Shown piece by piece: positions 5,346 to 5,494 of a stretch of 5,494 nucleotides of DNA. Both the position numbers and the translations under genes were made by a program. Each line of letters opens with the position of its first letter. Within the stretch, counting starts at the first letter, position 1. Origin of the DNA: Candidatus Omnitrophota bacterium (GTDB lineage Bacteria; Omnitrophota; Gorgyraeia; 2-02-FULL-51-18; JAGOUK01); NCBI GenBank assembly GCA_020058965.1, contig JAGVCY010000006.1:1-5494 (forward strand), given 5' to 3'. The notes below the pieces were generated by a model. The model did not search any database and was not told the DNA's origin. It was given only the letters and a program-made list of their open reading frames with translations.

Positions 5346-5494
5346 TTACTTGGTTAGGACGTTGGTGGAAAGGATCTTATCATTTTTGCTAAGTCTTTTG
5401 ATCACATCCATGCCGGAAACGACTTTGCCAAAATAAGTGTATTCGTTGTCTAGGAAGGTGGAGTCGGCTTTGACCACAAAAAATTGATAATCAT
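5346..5494 (-). CDS. Cyclophilin-type peptidyl-prolyl cis-trans isomerase, C-terminal part
   Basis: Forty-eight codons and a TAA stop (5346-5348) are visible; the 5' part runs off the window end. The peptide begins DYQFFVVKADSTFLDNEYTY and continues FGKVVSGMDVIKRLSKNDKI and LSTNVLTK. This matches the cyclophilin C-terminus, where SQFFI, LDGxYTxFGxVxxGMDVVxxI is the usual pattern. Such proteins catalyse proline isomerisation during protein folding; whether this one is cytoplasmic or exported cannot be told without the N-terminus. The C-terminal end looks natural. It stops a few bases before the dnaN similarity ends on the other strand, so the two genes meet tail to tail at the junction. It is not a usual neighbour of dnaN, where recF is commonly expected. 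The substitution DYQFF for SQFF is mild. Confidence 0.82.
   Translation of the reverse strand, partial: DYQFFVVKADSTFLDNEYTYFGKVVSGMDVIKRLSKNDKILSTNVLTK

Noticed and set aside
5341..5436. C-terminal 31 residues of the dnaN open frame, hydrophobic in part, as a new domain
   Set aside because: They are antisense to the cyclophilin gene end, which has a clear family match on the other strand, so the tail is an accident of the junction.

Overview
The window carries the conserved bacterial chromosome-origin neighbourhood. The order is mnmG (5' part), yidC, yidD, rnpA, rpmH on the minus strand, then a divergent dnaA and an incomplete dnaN on the plus strand. The last ~150 bases hold the 3' end of a cyclophilin-type peptidyl-prolyl isomerase gene on the minus strand. 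YidC is the long Gram-negative form: an N-terminal membrane anchor, a large periplasmic domain, then the five-helix insertase core. The host is therefore probably a diderm bacterium. The exact phylum cannot be fixed from the sequence. A REP-like hairpin between yidC and mnmG and the general gene style would suit an uncultured lineage of the Omnitrophota/PVC kind, but this is only a weak guess.

Layout. Bases 1-465 encode the first 155 residues of MnmG. A 65-base gap with a hairpin (486-512) follows. Bases 531-2886 hold a very compact minus-strand operon, transcribed rpmH-rnpA-yidD-yidC and probably on into mnmG. In it yidD and rnpA overlap by 3 bases of the stop codon, yidD and yidC are 1 base apart, and rpmH overlaps the rnpA reading frame. 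Bases 2887-3183 are a divergent control region with two back-to-back sigma70-type promoters, one for rpmH and one for dnaA. Its dnaA leader has three exact DnaA boxes, and the last of these contains the GTG start codon of dnaA. DnaA (3184-4530) is complete. Bases 4531-4689 look like the replication origin proper: a DnaA box, an AT-rich stretch, a 12-base palindrome, then a textbook DnaA-trio unwinding element running into a DnaA box that overlaps the dnaN start.

The genes cover replication initiation (dnaA, dnaN), ribosome and tRNA maturation (rpmH, rnpA, mnmG) and membrane protein insertion (yidD, yidC). The two most noteworthy points are the origin architecture and the right-hand end. There dnaN loses its last ~40 percent at about 5340 and runs into the inverted tail of an unrelated gene. 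Base composition also drops sharply at the dnaA/dnaN boundary. The right end may therefore be a rearrangement or an assembly misjoin. No wholly new system is evident.
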